Shown here: piece by piece, positions 25,650 to 34,046 of the stretch
How the letters are laid out: every line of letters starts with the position of its first letter
Numbering within the stretch: the first letter of the stretch is position 1
Source of the DNA: CAVYYW01 sp963772845
GTDB lineage: Bacteria; Bacillota; Bacilli; Bacillales; Sporolactobacillaceae
Assembly (NCBI GenBank): GCA_963772845.1
Contig: CAVYYW010000027.1
Coordinates: 62,001-126,000 of the forward strand
Reading direction: 5' to 3'
DNA length: 64,000 bases
Notes under the pieces: generated by a model
What the model was told of the DNA's origin: nothing
The model's database searches: none
Seen by the model: only the letters and a program-made list of their open reading frames with translations
Made by a program: the position numbers and the translations under genes

Positions 25650-27767
25650 ATGAATACGTTACTCATTATTAACTGGATTGCTTTTTTAGCAGTCGTCATT
25701 TACGGACTTTATTTATTTTACCACGTCGTTAGAACGCGCTATGAGTTTATTAAGCTAGGGAAAAAAGCAGAGTGGACACTAACTGTCAAAGAAAGACTTA
25801 AGAATGTCGCAATCAATGTTTTCGGGCAGAAAAAGCTCTTAAAAGATAAAAAGAGCGGCGCAATCCACGTCATGATGTTCTACGGATTTATACTTGTTCA
25901 ATTTGGAGCCTTGGATTTAATTTGGAGGGGACTTGTTCCAGGTTCACATTTGCCGCTTGGGCCCATCTATCCTGGATTTAAGTTTTTTCAGGAAATTGTA
26001 ACCCTAGCGATTATTGTGGCAGTCGTGTGGGCGTTCTACAGGCGCTATGTTGAAAAATTAGTCAGGCTTAAGCGCGGCTTTAAAGCTGGACTCGTCCTTG
26101 TTTTTATCGGGGGTCTGATGCTTTCTGTTCTCATTGGAAACGGTATGCAAGTTATTTTTGACCAGGAGGCATATGCTTGGTGGGCACCGCTTGCGTCACT
26201 GATTGCATTCATCTTTCAGTGGCTGCCGTCAGCTGCAGCTGTCACTATTTTCTATATTGCCTGGTGGGTTCATCTATTAATCCTTTTAACGTTCCTTGTG
26301 TACGTTCCGCAATCGAAGCATGCGCATCTTATCTTCGGACCAACGAACGTTTACCTTGGCCGTACGCATAAAGTCGGCCGGCTAAAGCCGATTGATTTTG
26401 AGGATGAAACAAAGGAAACATTCGGTGTAAACAGCATTGTGGAATTTGACCAAAAACAATTAGTAGATCTTTATGCCTGTGTTGAATGCGGACGCTGTAC
26501 GAATATGTGTCCGGCAACCGGTACAGGGAAAATGCTTTCTCCGATGGATCTGATTATTAAACTTCGCGACCATTTGACGGAGCATGGTGCGGCTGTAACC
26601 AGCAGGACACCGTGGATGCCGGCATATGCGTTTCAAGATACAAAGGCGAATACACTAGCCAGAAGCACGGCTCAGGCGGGTCATCAGGAAACGGCCGCTG
26701 CAGGTGTAGCTGCTCCTGTTTCCGAAATTATTGGAAACGTTATCACGGAAGAAGAAATCTGGGCATGTACAACGTGCCGCAACTGTGAAGATCAATGTCC
26801 GGTCATGAACGAACACGTGGATAAAATCATTGATTTGCGCAGGTATCTTGTTTTAACTGAAGGTAAAATGGATGCAGATGCACAGCGTGCCATTACCAAC
26901 ATTGAAAGACAGGGGAACCCATGGGGGCTGAACCGCAAGGAACGTGAAACATGGCGTGAAGGCCGTGAAGATATTGTTGTTAAGACAGTGAAAGAAATGG
27001 AAAAAGCGGAAGAGCCATTTGAATACCTTTTCTGGGTTGGATCGATGGGCTCTTATGACAACCGCAGCCAGAAGGTAGCCCAAGCGCTTGCCAAGGTCAT
27101 GAATGAAGCTGGCATCAGTTTTGCTATTCTTGGAAATAAGGAGAAAAACTCCGGAGATACACCGCGCCGGATCGGTAATGAGTTCTTATTCCAGGAGCTA
27201 GCGCAGAAAAATATTGAAACGTTCAAGAAACATGGCATTACGAAGATCATTACAGCAGATCCACATGCCTACAATACGTTTAAAAATGAGTATCCTGACT
27301 TTGGATTGGAAGGCGTCGAGGTCTTCCACCACACCGAACTCATTGATCAATGGATTAAAGACGGCCGAATTAAGCCTAAGTATGAGGTCAACGAACGGAT
27401 TACCTATCATGATTCCTGTTATCTTGGCCGTTATAATGCTGTCTACGAGCCACCAAGGGAAGTTCTTAAATCCATCCCGGGTGTGGAGCTTGTGGAGATG
27501 GAAAGAAACCGTGAAACCGGCATGTGCTGCGGCGCAGGCGGCGGAATGATGTGGATGGAAGAACGAACAGGCAACCGGACGAATGTCGCGAGAACAGAGC
27601 AGGCTCTTGAAGTCAGCCCAACGGTTATAAGCAGCGGGTGTCCTTATTGCTTAACAATGATGAGCGATGGGACGAAAGCCAAGGAAGTTGAAGACAACGT
27701 CAGCACTTATGACATTGCTGAACTCGTTGAAAAATCAATTGTCGCACCGAAGGAAAAAGCGGTTTAA
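25650..27767 (+). CDS. fadF: FadF-like Fe-S oxidoreductase (heterodisulfide-reductase-related)
   Basis: A 705-residue membrane iron-sulfur protein thought to carry electrons from acyl-CoA dehydrogenases (via ETF) to the quinone pool. The first 230 residues hold about five to six membrane helices. They are followed by two [4Fe-4S] motifs at about 277 (CVECGRCTNMCP) and 373 (CTTCRNCEDQCP) and two CCG-type cysteine domains (HDSCYLGRYN about 590; CCGAGGG about 626). Matches B. subtilis YwjF/FadF. GGGGGAG precedes the ATG. First gene of the acyl-CoA operon. Confidence 0.9.
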   Translation: MNTLLIINWIAFLAVVIYGLYLFYHVVRTRYEFIKLGKKAEWTLTVKERLKNVAINVFGQKKLLKDKKSGAIHVMMFYGFILVQFGALDLIWRGLVPGSHLPLGPIYPGFKFFQEIVTLAIIVAVVWAFYRRYVEKLVRLKRGFKAGLVLVFIGGLMLSVLIGNGMQVIFDQEAYAWWAPLASLIAFIFQWLPSAAAVTIFYIAWWVHLLILLTFLVYVPQSKHAHLIFGPTNVYLGRTHKVGRLKPIDFEDETKETFGVNSIVEFDQKQLVDLYACVECGRCTNMCPATGTGKMLSPMDLIIKLRDHLTEHGAAVTSRTPWMPAYAFQDTKANTLARSTAQAGHQETAAAGVAAPVSEIIGNVITEEEIWACTTCRNCEDQCPVMNEHVDKIIDLRRYLVLTEGKMDADAQRAITNIERQGNPWGLNRKERETWREGREDIVVKTVKEMEKAEEPFEYLFWVGSMGSYDNRSQKVAQALAKVMNEAGISFAILGNKEKNSGDTPRRIGNEFLFQELAQKNIETFKKHGITKIITADPHAYNTFKNEYPDFGLEGVEVFHHTELIDQWIKDGRIKPKYEVNERITYHDSCYLGRYNAVYEPPREVLKSIPGVELVEMERNRETGMCCGAGGGMMWMEERTGNRTNVARTEQALEVSPTVISSGCPYCLTMMSDGTKAKEVEDNVSTYDIAELVEKSIVAPKEKAV

Positions 27768-27777
27768 CCAGGGTTTT

Positions 27778-27838
27778 AAGGGGGATCGTGCCAGGCAGTG
27801 GAAGCGCTGAGGCTGAAGGGATCCCCCCTTCAAAAATA
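27778..27838 (+). other. Long hairpin between fadF and thiolase gene
   Basis: AAGGGGGATC pairs with GATCCCCCCTT around a loop of about 35 bases. There is no T run afterwards, so it is not a plain terminator. It may be an mRNA processing or stability element that separates fadF expression from the enzymes. Confidence 0.5.
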
Positions 27839-27845
27839 CCAAAAC

Positions 27846-27859
27846 TGAGCGAGCGTTCA
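27846..27859 (+). promoter_or_regulatory. Candidate TetR operator before the thiolase gene
   Basis: TGAGCGAGCGTTCA has the same TGA-x-x-G-N2-C-x-TTCA plan and 14-bp length as the fadF site. It lies 37 bp before the thiolase start. Confidence 0.4.
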
Positions 27860-27896
27860 ATCGCTTTTATGAAAACGCTTACCGGGAGGAATCGAA

Positions 27897-29075
27897 ATGA
27901 CAAGAACAGTAATAGCAAGTGCTGCAAGAACACCATTTGGAAAATTCGGCGGGGGATTAAGCAGCCTTTCTGCAGTTGAACTCGGCGGCACGGTGATTAA
28001 GGAAGCACTGAACCGGGCGGGACTGCAGCCGGATGAAGTAGAAGAACTGCTGATGGGCATGGTGCTTCAGGGCGGACAAGGACAGATTCCATCACGTCAG
28101 GCAGCCCGTCTTGCAGGGTTGCCGTGGGAAGTCCGAACGGAAACCATTAACAAGGTATGTGCATCCGGATTAAGAACCGTAACCCTCGCTGATCAGATTA
28201 TTCGTGCTGGTGATGGCAAAATTCTGATTGGCGGCGGAATGGAATCGATGAGCCAAGCCCCTTATGTCCTCCCGAAAGCACGCTGGGGAAGCAAGATGGG
28301 TGACACTCAAATTGTCGATTTAATGGTTCATGATGGTCTGACCTGTTCATTCAACAACGTTCACATGGGCATTTACGGGAGTGAAACCGCTGCGAAATTC
28401 GGTATTACTCGTGAAGAGCAGGACGAATGGGCGCTTCGCAGTCATGAACGTGCAGCGAAAGCGATTCAAGATGGGCATTTTGCTGAAGAAATAATAGGTG
28501 TCAGCATTCCTCAGCGGAAAGGCGAACCGTTGCTCATAAACCAGGATGAATCGGTTCGGCGCGACACGACATTTGAAAAGCTTTCGAAGCTAAGAGCGGC
28601 ATTCAGTCAGGACGGAACGATCACCGCCGGGAATGCCCCTGGTATCAACGATGGTGCCGGCGCAATGGTGCTGATGGAAGAATCTGCAGCATCCAAACGA
28701 GGGATCACACCTCTTGCAACGATCATATCTCATACAGCCATTGCGACAGACACAAAAGATTTCCCTGAAACACCAGGGCTTGTCATCAATGAACTGCTTA
28801 AAAAGTCAGGAAAAAAGCTGGATGACATTGATCTTTTTGAAATCAATGAAGCGTTTGCAGCTGTTTCCCTCGCAAGTCAGCGTATTGCAGACCTTGACCC
28901 TGAAAAAATTAATGTCAATGGCGGTGCTGTCGCACTGGGTCACCCGATCGGGGCAAGCGGTGCAAGGATTATTATGACGCTCGCCTATGAACTTAAACGG
29001 CGCGGCGGAGGTCTCGGTATTGCCGCAATCTGCAGCGGCGGCGGCCAAGGAGATGCTGTATTGATCGAAGTCTAA
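27897..29075 (+). CDS. Acetyl-CoA C-acyltransferase (thiolase)
   Basis: 392 residues. Nucleophile Cys88 (TINKVCASG), NEAFA with the conserved GHPIGASGAR, and the second cysteine in CSGGGQGD near the C-terminus. Biosynthetic-type length; in this operon it should cleave 3-ketoacyl-CoA at the end of beta-oxidation, or condense acetyl-CoA. GGGAGGAATC precedes the ATG. Resembles B. subtilis MmgA; the symbol is not assigned because several paralogues exist. Confidence 0.92.
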   Translation: MTRTVIASAARTPFGKFGGGLSSLSAVELGGTVIKEALNRAGLQPDEVEELLMGMVLQGGQGQIPSRQAARLAGLPWEVRTETINKVCASGLRTVTLADQIIRAGDGKILIGGGMESMSQAPYVLPKARWGSKMGDTQIVDLMVHDGLTCSFNNVHMGIYGSETAAKFGITREEQDEWALRSHERAAKAIQDGHFAEEIIGVSIPQRKGEPLLINQDESVRRDTTFEKLSKLRAAFSQDGTITAGNAPGINDGAGAMVLMEESAASKRGITPLATIISHTAIATDTKDFPETPGLVINELLKKSGKKLDDIDLFEINEAFAAVSLASQRIADLDPEKINVNGGAVALGHPIGASGARIIMTLAYELKRRGGGLGIAAICSGGGQGDAVLIEV

Positions 29076-29112
29076 ACAGAATTGAATTCATGGAAATGAG
29101 AGGAGAAAAATA

Positions 29113-29964
29113 ATGAGCATAAATAAAGTAATGGTTATTGGAGCAGGTCAGATGGGTGCTGGAATCGCTCAAGTCTTTGCGAGATCAGGCTATGATGTCC
29201 TGCTGCATGATGCGAATGAAGAAGCACTGGAGCGAGGCATCAAAGGAATCGAAGGACGGCTGAAACGCGATGTTGAAAAAGGAAAGCTAACTGAGGATGA
29301 GAGACATTCCACAGTGCTCAAGCTGAAAAAAACAGCTTCAATGGCGGATGCGAAAGAAGCCGATCTGGTTATCGAAGCGGTTGTTGAGAATATGGAGGTA
29401 AAAGCGAGCATTTTCAAAGCGCTGGACGAGATAACAGAACCGCATACCATTCTTGCGTCCAACACGTCCTCACTGCCAATTACTGAAATTGCTGCGGCAA
29501 CAAACCGTCCTGATAAAGTGATCGGCATGCATTTTATGAATCCAGTACCCGTAATGAAACTGGTTGAAGTGATCCGTGGACTTGCCACTTCTGAAGACGT
29601 CTATAACCAAGTGAAAGAAACAGCCGAATCTCTTAACAAAACAGCTGTGGAAGTTACAGATTTTCCTGGGTTTGTCTCTAATCGGATATTAATGCCGATG
29701 ATCAATGAAGCGATTTATACCTTATTTGAAGGTGTTGCCGATGTGGAAGCGATTGACGAAGTCATGAAGCTTGGCATGAATCATCCAATGGGACCGCTCA
29801 CACTGGCAGATTTCATCGGGCTGGATACATGCCTGTATATCATGGAAACCCTTCATGAAGGGTTTGGAGACGATAAGTATCGGCCATGTCCGCTGCTTCG
29901 CAAATATGTTAAGGCAGGCTGGTTAGGCAAGAAATCTGGCCGCGGTTTTTATAAGTACAACTAG
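29113..29964 (+). CDS. 3-hydroxybutyryl-CoA dehydrogenase
   Basis: 283 residues, NAD(P)-binding VIGAGQMGAGIAQVFA at the N-terminus, ASNTSSLPIT and HFMNPVPVMKLVE (catalytic His), FPGFVSNRILMPM, ending GRGFYKY. Oxidises 3-hydroxyacyl-CoA in beta-oxidation. Resembles MmgB/HBD. AGAGGAG lies before the ATG. In series with thiolase and the dehydrogenases, gaps of 37 and 12 bp. Confidence 0.93.
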   Translation: MSINKVMVIGAGQMGAGIAQVFARSGYDVLLHDANEEALERGIKGIEGRLKRDVEKGKLTEDERHSTVLKLKKTASMADAKEADLVIEAVVENMEVKASIFKALDEITEPHTILASNTSSLPITEIAAATNRPDKVIGMHFMNPVPVMKLVEVIRGLATSEDVYNQVKETAESLNKTAVEVTDFPGFVSNRILMPMINEAIYTLFEGVADVEAIDEVMKLGMNHPMGPLTLADFIGLDTCLYIMETLHEGFGDDKYRPCPLLRKYVKAGWLGKKSGRGFYKYN

Positions 29965-29976
29965 GAGGATCCCCAT

Positions 29977-31119
29977 GTGAATATGCTTTTTACAGATGAA
30001 CAGAACATGATGCGACAGATGGTGCAGGATTTTGCACGCAAGGAAGTAGCTCCACAAGTGGAACGGATGGAGAGAGAAGACCGGTTCCCGATTGAGACAC
30101 TGAAAAGAATGGGTGAACTGGGACTGATGGGTATCCCGATCCCTGAAGCTTACGGCGGGAGTGAAATGGATTTTATTTCTTACACGATCGCAATACACGA
30201 GCTTTCAAAAGTGAGTGCCACCATTGGTGTGAATTTATCCGTTCATACCTCAGTAGGGACGAAACCAATCCTTTATTTTGGAACAGAAGAGCAAAAGAAA
30301 AAGTATATACCAAAACTTGCAAGCGGCGAATTCATTGGTGCCTTTGCCCTCACAGAGCCATCGGCAGGATCCGATGCAGCGGGGCTGAAAACCCGCGCAG
30401 TAAAAAAAGACGGCTATTATTATTTAACCGGCTCTAAAATGTTCATAACGAACGGAACCGATGCGGATACCTTTATTGTGTTTGCAACCGTTGATCCTCA
30501 AAAAGGAATGAAAGGAATTACTGCTTTCATTGTTGAAAAAGGCACCGAAGGATTCAGTGTTGGAAAACCCGAGAAAAAGATGGGACTGCACGGCTCCGGT
30601 ACGGTTGCTTTACAGTTTGATGAGGCAAAGGTTCCAGCTGAAAACAGACTGGGTGAAGAGGGAGAAGGCTTTAAAATAGCGATGGCAAACCTGAATAACG
30701 GTCGGATTGGTATTGCTGCCCAGTCGCTTGGGATTGCCGAAGGTGCTTTTGAGCATGCACGACAGTATGCAAAAGAGCGTCAGCAATTCGGAAAACCGAT
30801 CGGTCAACAACAAGGCATGAGCTTTAAACTCGCAGATATGGCGACACAAATTGAGGCAGCTCGTCTGCTCGTCTATCAGGCTGCGGATAAGGTACAGCAC
30901 GGGCAAAACTGTGTGAAGGAAGCGTCGATCGCCAAGCTGTTTGCTTCTCAAACAGCGATGAAGGTCTCTATTGAAGCTGTCCAGGTCTTCGGCGGCTATG
31001 GTTATACAGAGGAATACCCAGTGGAACGCTACTTCCGTGATGCCAAGGTTTGCGAAATATACGAGGGTACTAGTGAAATTCAGCATATGGTAATCAGCAA
31101 ACAGCTGCTGAAAGGTTAA
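29977..31119 (+). CDS. Acyl-CoA dehydrogenase (first copy)
   Basis: FAD-dependent acyl-CoA dehydrogenase of 380 residues. Seen: FALTEPSAGSDAAGLKT (FAD/substrate loop), KMFITNG, YAKERQQFGKPIGQQQ, and the catalytic Glu about 363 in IYEGTSEIQ. Short/branched-chain type similar to MmgC/AcdA. Start is GTG at 29977 with AGGAGG eight bases upstream; ATG 29983 is in frame. The preceding ATG is followed at once by TGA. It is about 50 to 55% like its neighbour by eye and probably arose by duplication with a different chain preference. Confidence 0.93.
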   Translation: MNMLFTDEQNMMRQMVQDFARKEVAPQVERMEREDRFPIETLKRMGELGLMGIPIPEAYGGSEMDFISYTIAIHELSKVSATIGVNLSVHTSVGTKPILYFGTEEQKKKYIPKLASGEFIGAFALTEPSAGSDAAGLKTRAVKKDGYYYLTGSKMFITNGTDADTFIVFATVDPQKGMKGITAFIVEKGTEGFSVGKPEKKMGLHGSGTVALQFDEAKVPAENRLGEEGEGFKIAMANLNNGRIGIAAQSLGIAEGAFEHARQYAKERQQFGKPIGQQQGMSFKLADMATQIEAARLLVYQAADKVQHGQNCVKEASIAKLFASQTAMKVSIEAVQVFGGYGYTEEYPVERYFRDAKVCEIYEGTSEIQHMVISKQLLKG

Positions 31120-31159
31120 TTGAAAAGGACAAAAAGATAAGACGGGAAGGACAGATAAA

Positions 31160-32299
31160 ATGAATTTTCAACTATCAGATGAACATGAAATGCTTAGAAA
31201 AATGGTTAGAGACTTTGCTAAAAAAGAGGTCGAACCAACAGCGGCAGAGCGTGACGAAGAAGAACGCTTCGACCGAGAACTTTTCACGAAAATGGCGGAG
31301 CTTGGCCTGACGGGTATTCCTTGGGCAGAGGAACATGGCGGGATTGGTTCGGATTACTTAAGCTACGTGATTGCAGTCGAAGAGCTGTCACGTGTCTGCG
31401 CTTCAACCGGTGTCACACTTTCTGCACACACTTCCCTTGCAGGCTGGCCGATTAATAAATTCGGTACAGAGGAGCAAAAACAGAAATTTCTTAAGCCGAT
31501 GGCGCTGGGGGAGAAAATGGGCGCCTATGGTCTCACCGAACCTCAATCAGGTTCTGACGCCGGCGGGATGAAAACGACTGCCAAGAAAGATGGCGACGAC
31601 TATATCCTGAACGGCTCCAAGATTTTTATTACAAATGGCGGGGAAGCGGAAATTTATGTTGTGTTCGCAACCACGGATCCGAATTCAAAACGCGGAACCA
31701 GCGCTTTTATTGTTGAAAAAGGAACTGAAGGCTTTTCATTTGGTAAAAAAGAGAAAAAGCTCGGCATTCGCTCTTCACCAACACTCGAACTGATTTTTGA
31801 TAATTGCCGAGTGCCAGCCGAAAACCTTCTTGGAAAAGAAGGAGAAGGCTTTAAGATTGCGATGATGACGCTTGACGGAGGACGCAACGGTATTTCCGCC
31901 CAAGCTGTAGGGATTGCACAAGGCGCACTTGATGCTGCCGTCGCTTATGCGAAGGAACGGGTTCAATTCGGCAAACCGATCGGCCAGCAACAGGGCATCG
32001 GCTTTAAACTCGCTGATATGGCAACAAAAATTGAAGCGGCACGCCTTTTAACTTATCAGGCAGCATGGCTTGAAAGTGAAGGACTTCCATACGGCCAAGC
32101 ATCCGCAATGTCAAAGCTCTATGCGGGAGATATCGCAATGGAAGTGACAACAGAAGCCGTTCAAGTCTTCGGTGGCTATGGCTATACAAAAGACTACCCG
32201 GTGGAACGTTATATGCGCGATGCTAAAATCACTCAGATTTACGAAGGCACAAATGAGATTCAGCGTATGGTAATTTCTCGCCACTTGTTAAAAGACTGA
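31160..32299 (+). CDS. Acyl-CoA dehydrogenase (second copy)
   Basis: 379 residues with the same motifs as the first copy: YGLTEPQSGSDAGGMKT, KIFITNGGEA, YAKERVQFGKPIGQQQ, catalytic Glu about 361 in IYEGTNEIQ. Introduces the trans-2,3 double bond in acyl-CoA; chain preference is unknown. GGAAGGAC lies before the ATG. Its close pairing with IcmF downstream suggests use on branched-chain acyl-CoA from valine or leucine. Confidence 0.93.
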   Translation: MNFQLSDEHEMLRKMVRDFAKKEVEPTAAERDEEERFDRELFTKMAELGLTGIPWAEEHGGIGSDYLSYVIAVEELSRVCASTGVTLSAHTSLAGWPINKFGTEEQKQKFLKPMALGEKMGAYGLTEPQSGSDAGGMKTTAKKDGDDYILNGSKIFITNGGEAEIYVVFATTDPNSKRGTSAFIVEKGTEGFSFGKKEKKLGIRSSPTLELIFDNCRVPAENLLGKEGEGFKIAMMTLDGGRNGISAQAVGIAQGALDAAVAYAKERVQFGKPIGQQQGIGFKLADMATKIEAARLLTYQAAWLESEGLPYGQASAMSKLYAGDIAMEVTTEAVQVFGGYGYTKDYPVERYMRDAKITQIYEGTNEIQRMVISRHLLKD

Positions 32300-32388
32300 G
32301 AGATAAATGAGGAAGCGCTGGCTGTCCAGCGCCATAATAGGCATAGGCGAAGGATAAATTCACAGGAAAAAAGCAAGGAGGCCGACGA

Positions 32389-33349
32389 ATGCACCCGCTC
32401 GCTGAAAGAATTGCAAAAAAGGAGATCAGGGCATTGGCCAAGGCAATTACCCTTGTCGAACGAGATGACGCTTCAAAGCTTGAACTGCTTCAATCCATTC
32501 ATCCGATGACAGGCAGGGCTCACTGCATTGGCTTGACAGGTTCACCTGGGGCAGGCAAAAGTTCTCTTGTTAACCGCCTGATCGATTTTCTTAGAAATAA
32601 GGGTCTGACGGTTGCCGTTGTTGCGGTTGATCCGACAAGTCCATTCAGCGGAGGGGCGATTCTCGGGGACCGGGTAAGAATGAGCCGCCACTTCACAGAT
32701 CCCGGTGTTTTCATCCGGTCCATGGGCACAAGAGGCAGCCTCGGCGGATTATCCAGAACCACGAAAGAAGCTGTGCGCCTGATTGATGCGTATGGGTTTG
32801 ACGTGATATTGATTGAAACGGTCGGCGTCGGTCAATCTGAGCTCGATATCATGAAGGTCGCTGATACGACGGCACTGGTTCTGAATCCAGGGAGCGGTGA
32901 TGTCGTACAGGTTTTTAAGGCCGGAATCATGGAGATTGCAGATGTTTTTGTTATTAATAAAGCGGATTATCCTGGGGTTGGAAAGCTTCAGGGACAGATC
33001 AACAGCCTGCTGGATCTGATAAAGAAAGACAAAGAATGGCGGCCGCCGGTGGTCCGGATGGTGGCCACACAAAATAAGGGGTTTGCTGAAATGTGGCAGC
33101 AGCTGGAGAAACATAAAGAGCTGTTAAGAGATGATGATGAAGCCAATCAGCGTAATTACAAGCGTTTCAAAGATGAAGTGATTGATATGGTCTATTATGA
33201 AATTTTGCGCGTCGTCACCAATCGTCTCAGCGAGGAAGACGGTACAATTGCATCGCGCTTTTAAGGAGCAGGACCCGTATACCACAGCAGAACAGCTGCT
33301 TGAGCAGGTATTTCCTCAACACGCTCAAGACCTGACTGGGGGAGCTTAA
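32389..33349 (+). CDS. meaB: MeaB/ArgK-type G-protein chaperone, frameshifted at the C-terminus
   Basis: P-loop GTPase that loads and protects adenosylcobalamin in acyl-CoA mutases. Walker A GSPGAGKSSL at about residues 47-56, then the family segments PTSPFSGGAILGDRVRM, FIRSMGTRGSLGGLS, ETVGVGQSE and NKAD. The uninterrupted frame ends at 33264 soon after RLSEEDGTI. The next frame continues with LHRAFKEQDPYTTAEQLLEQ to a stop at 33349, and this is the usual family C-terminus. So a one-base loss near 33238-33244. AAGGAGG precedes the ATG. IcmF downstream already has its own G-domain, so MeaB may serve another mutase. Confidence 0.88.
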
Positions 33350-33350
33350 T

Positions 33351-34046
33351 ATGGAATCAAAAAAGGTCGAAACATCTGTAAAAAATGAAGCCCTGATCCA
33401 AAAGAGACGGGACCAGCTTGTTAAAGCAGCTGTAAAGCTGTTTATCGATAACGGCTTTCACCGGACGACAACACGTGAGATCGCAAAGGCTTCAGGTTTC
33501 AGCATTGGAACACTTTATGAATACATCCGTTCAAAAGAAGACGTGCTGTATTTGGTCTGTGACGATATCTATAATCAAGTGAAAAGAAGAGTCAGTGAAA
33601 ATATTGATCAAAAAGGTGATGGTTTGGAGCGGGTCAAAGCCGCCGTGACAGGTTATCTGCATGTGGTTGATGAACTGCAGGAGGAAATTTTGGTCATGTA
33701 CCAAGAAGCGAAAGAGCTTTCAAAGGATTCTCTCCCTTATGTGCTGAATAAAGAATTCGATATGGCAAAGATTTTTGAAGACATTCTAACAGAAGCTGCT
33801 GACGAAGGTTTTTTCAAGCTGAATCAGGAGGAAAAGGCATTTTATGCGCATCATTTACTGGTCAGCTGCCAGATGTGGGCTTTCCGCCGATGGGCGTTTC
33901 AGCGCCGCATGCCGGTCAAAACGTTTGCTGAATACCTGCTTCAGACATTATTTAATGGGCTTTCACTCAAGGAAACCGCTGGGAATGTAAAGCGTTCCAG
34001 CGGATTAGTAAGAAAGGGGCAAGAACATGCCGGAAACCATTTATAA
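33351..34046 (+). CDS. TetR-family regulator of the acyl-CoA operon
   Basis: A 231-residue TetR/AcrR repressor. N-terminal helix-turn-helix: LFIDNGFHRTTTREIAKASG then SIGTLYEYIRSKEDV. The C-terminal alpha-helical domain should bind an effector, probably an acyl-CoA. GGGGGAG lies before the ATG. Its 3' end overlaps the icmF start by 20 bp, so it is translated with icmF. Analogous to FadR (fatty acid) repressors, though not obviously an orthologue of B. subtilis FadR. The palindromes at 25477 and 27846 are candidate targets. Confidence 0.87.
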   Translation: MESKKVETSVKNEALIQKRRDQLVKAAVKLFIDNGFHRTTTREIAKASGFSIGTLYEYIRSKEDVLYLVCDDIYNQVKRRVSENIDQKGDGLERVKAAVTGYLHVVDELQEEILVMYQEAKELSKDSLPYVLNKEFDMAKIFEDILTEAADEGFFKLNQEEKAFYAHHLLVSCQMWAFRRWAFQRRMPVKTFAEYLLQTLFNGLSLKETAGNVKRSSGLVRKGQEHAGNHL

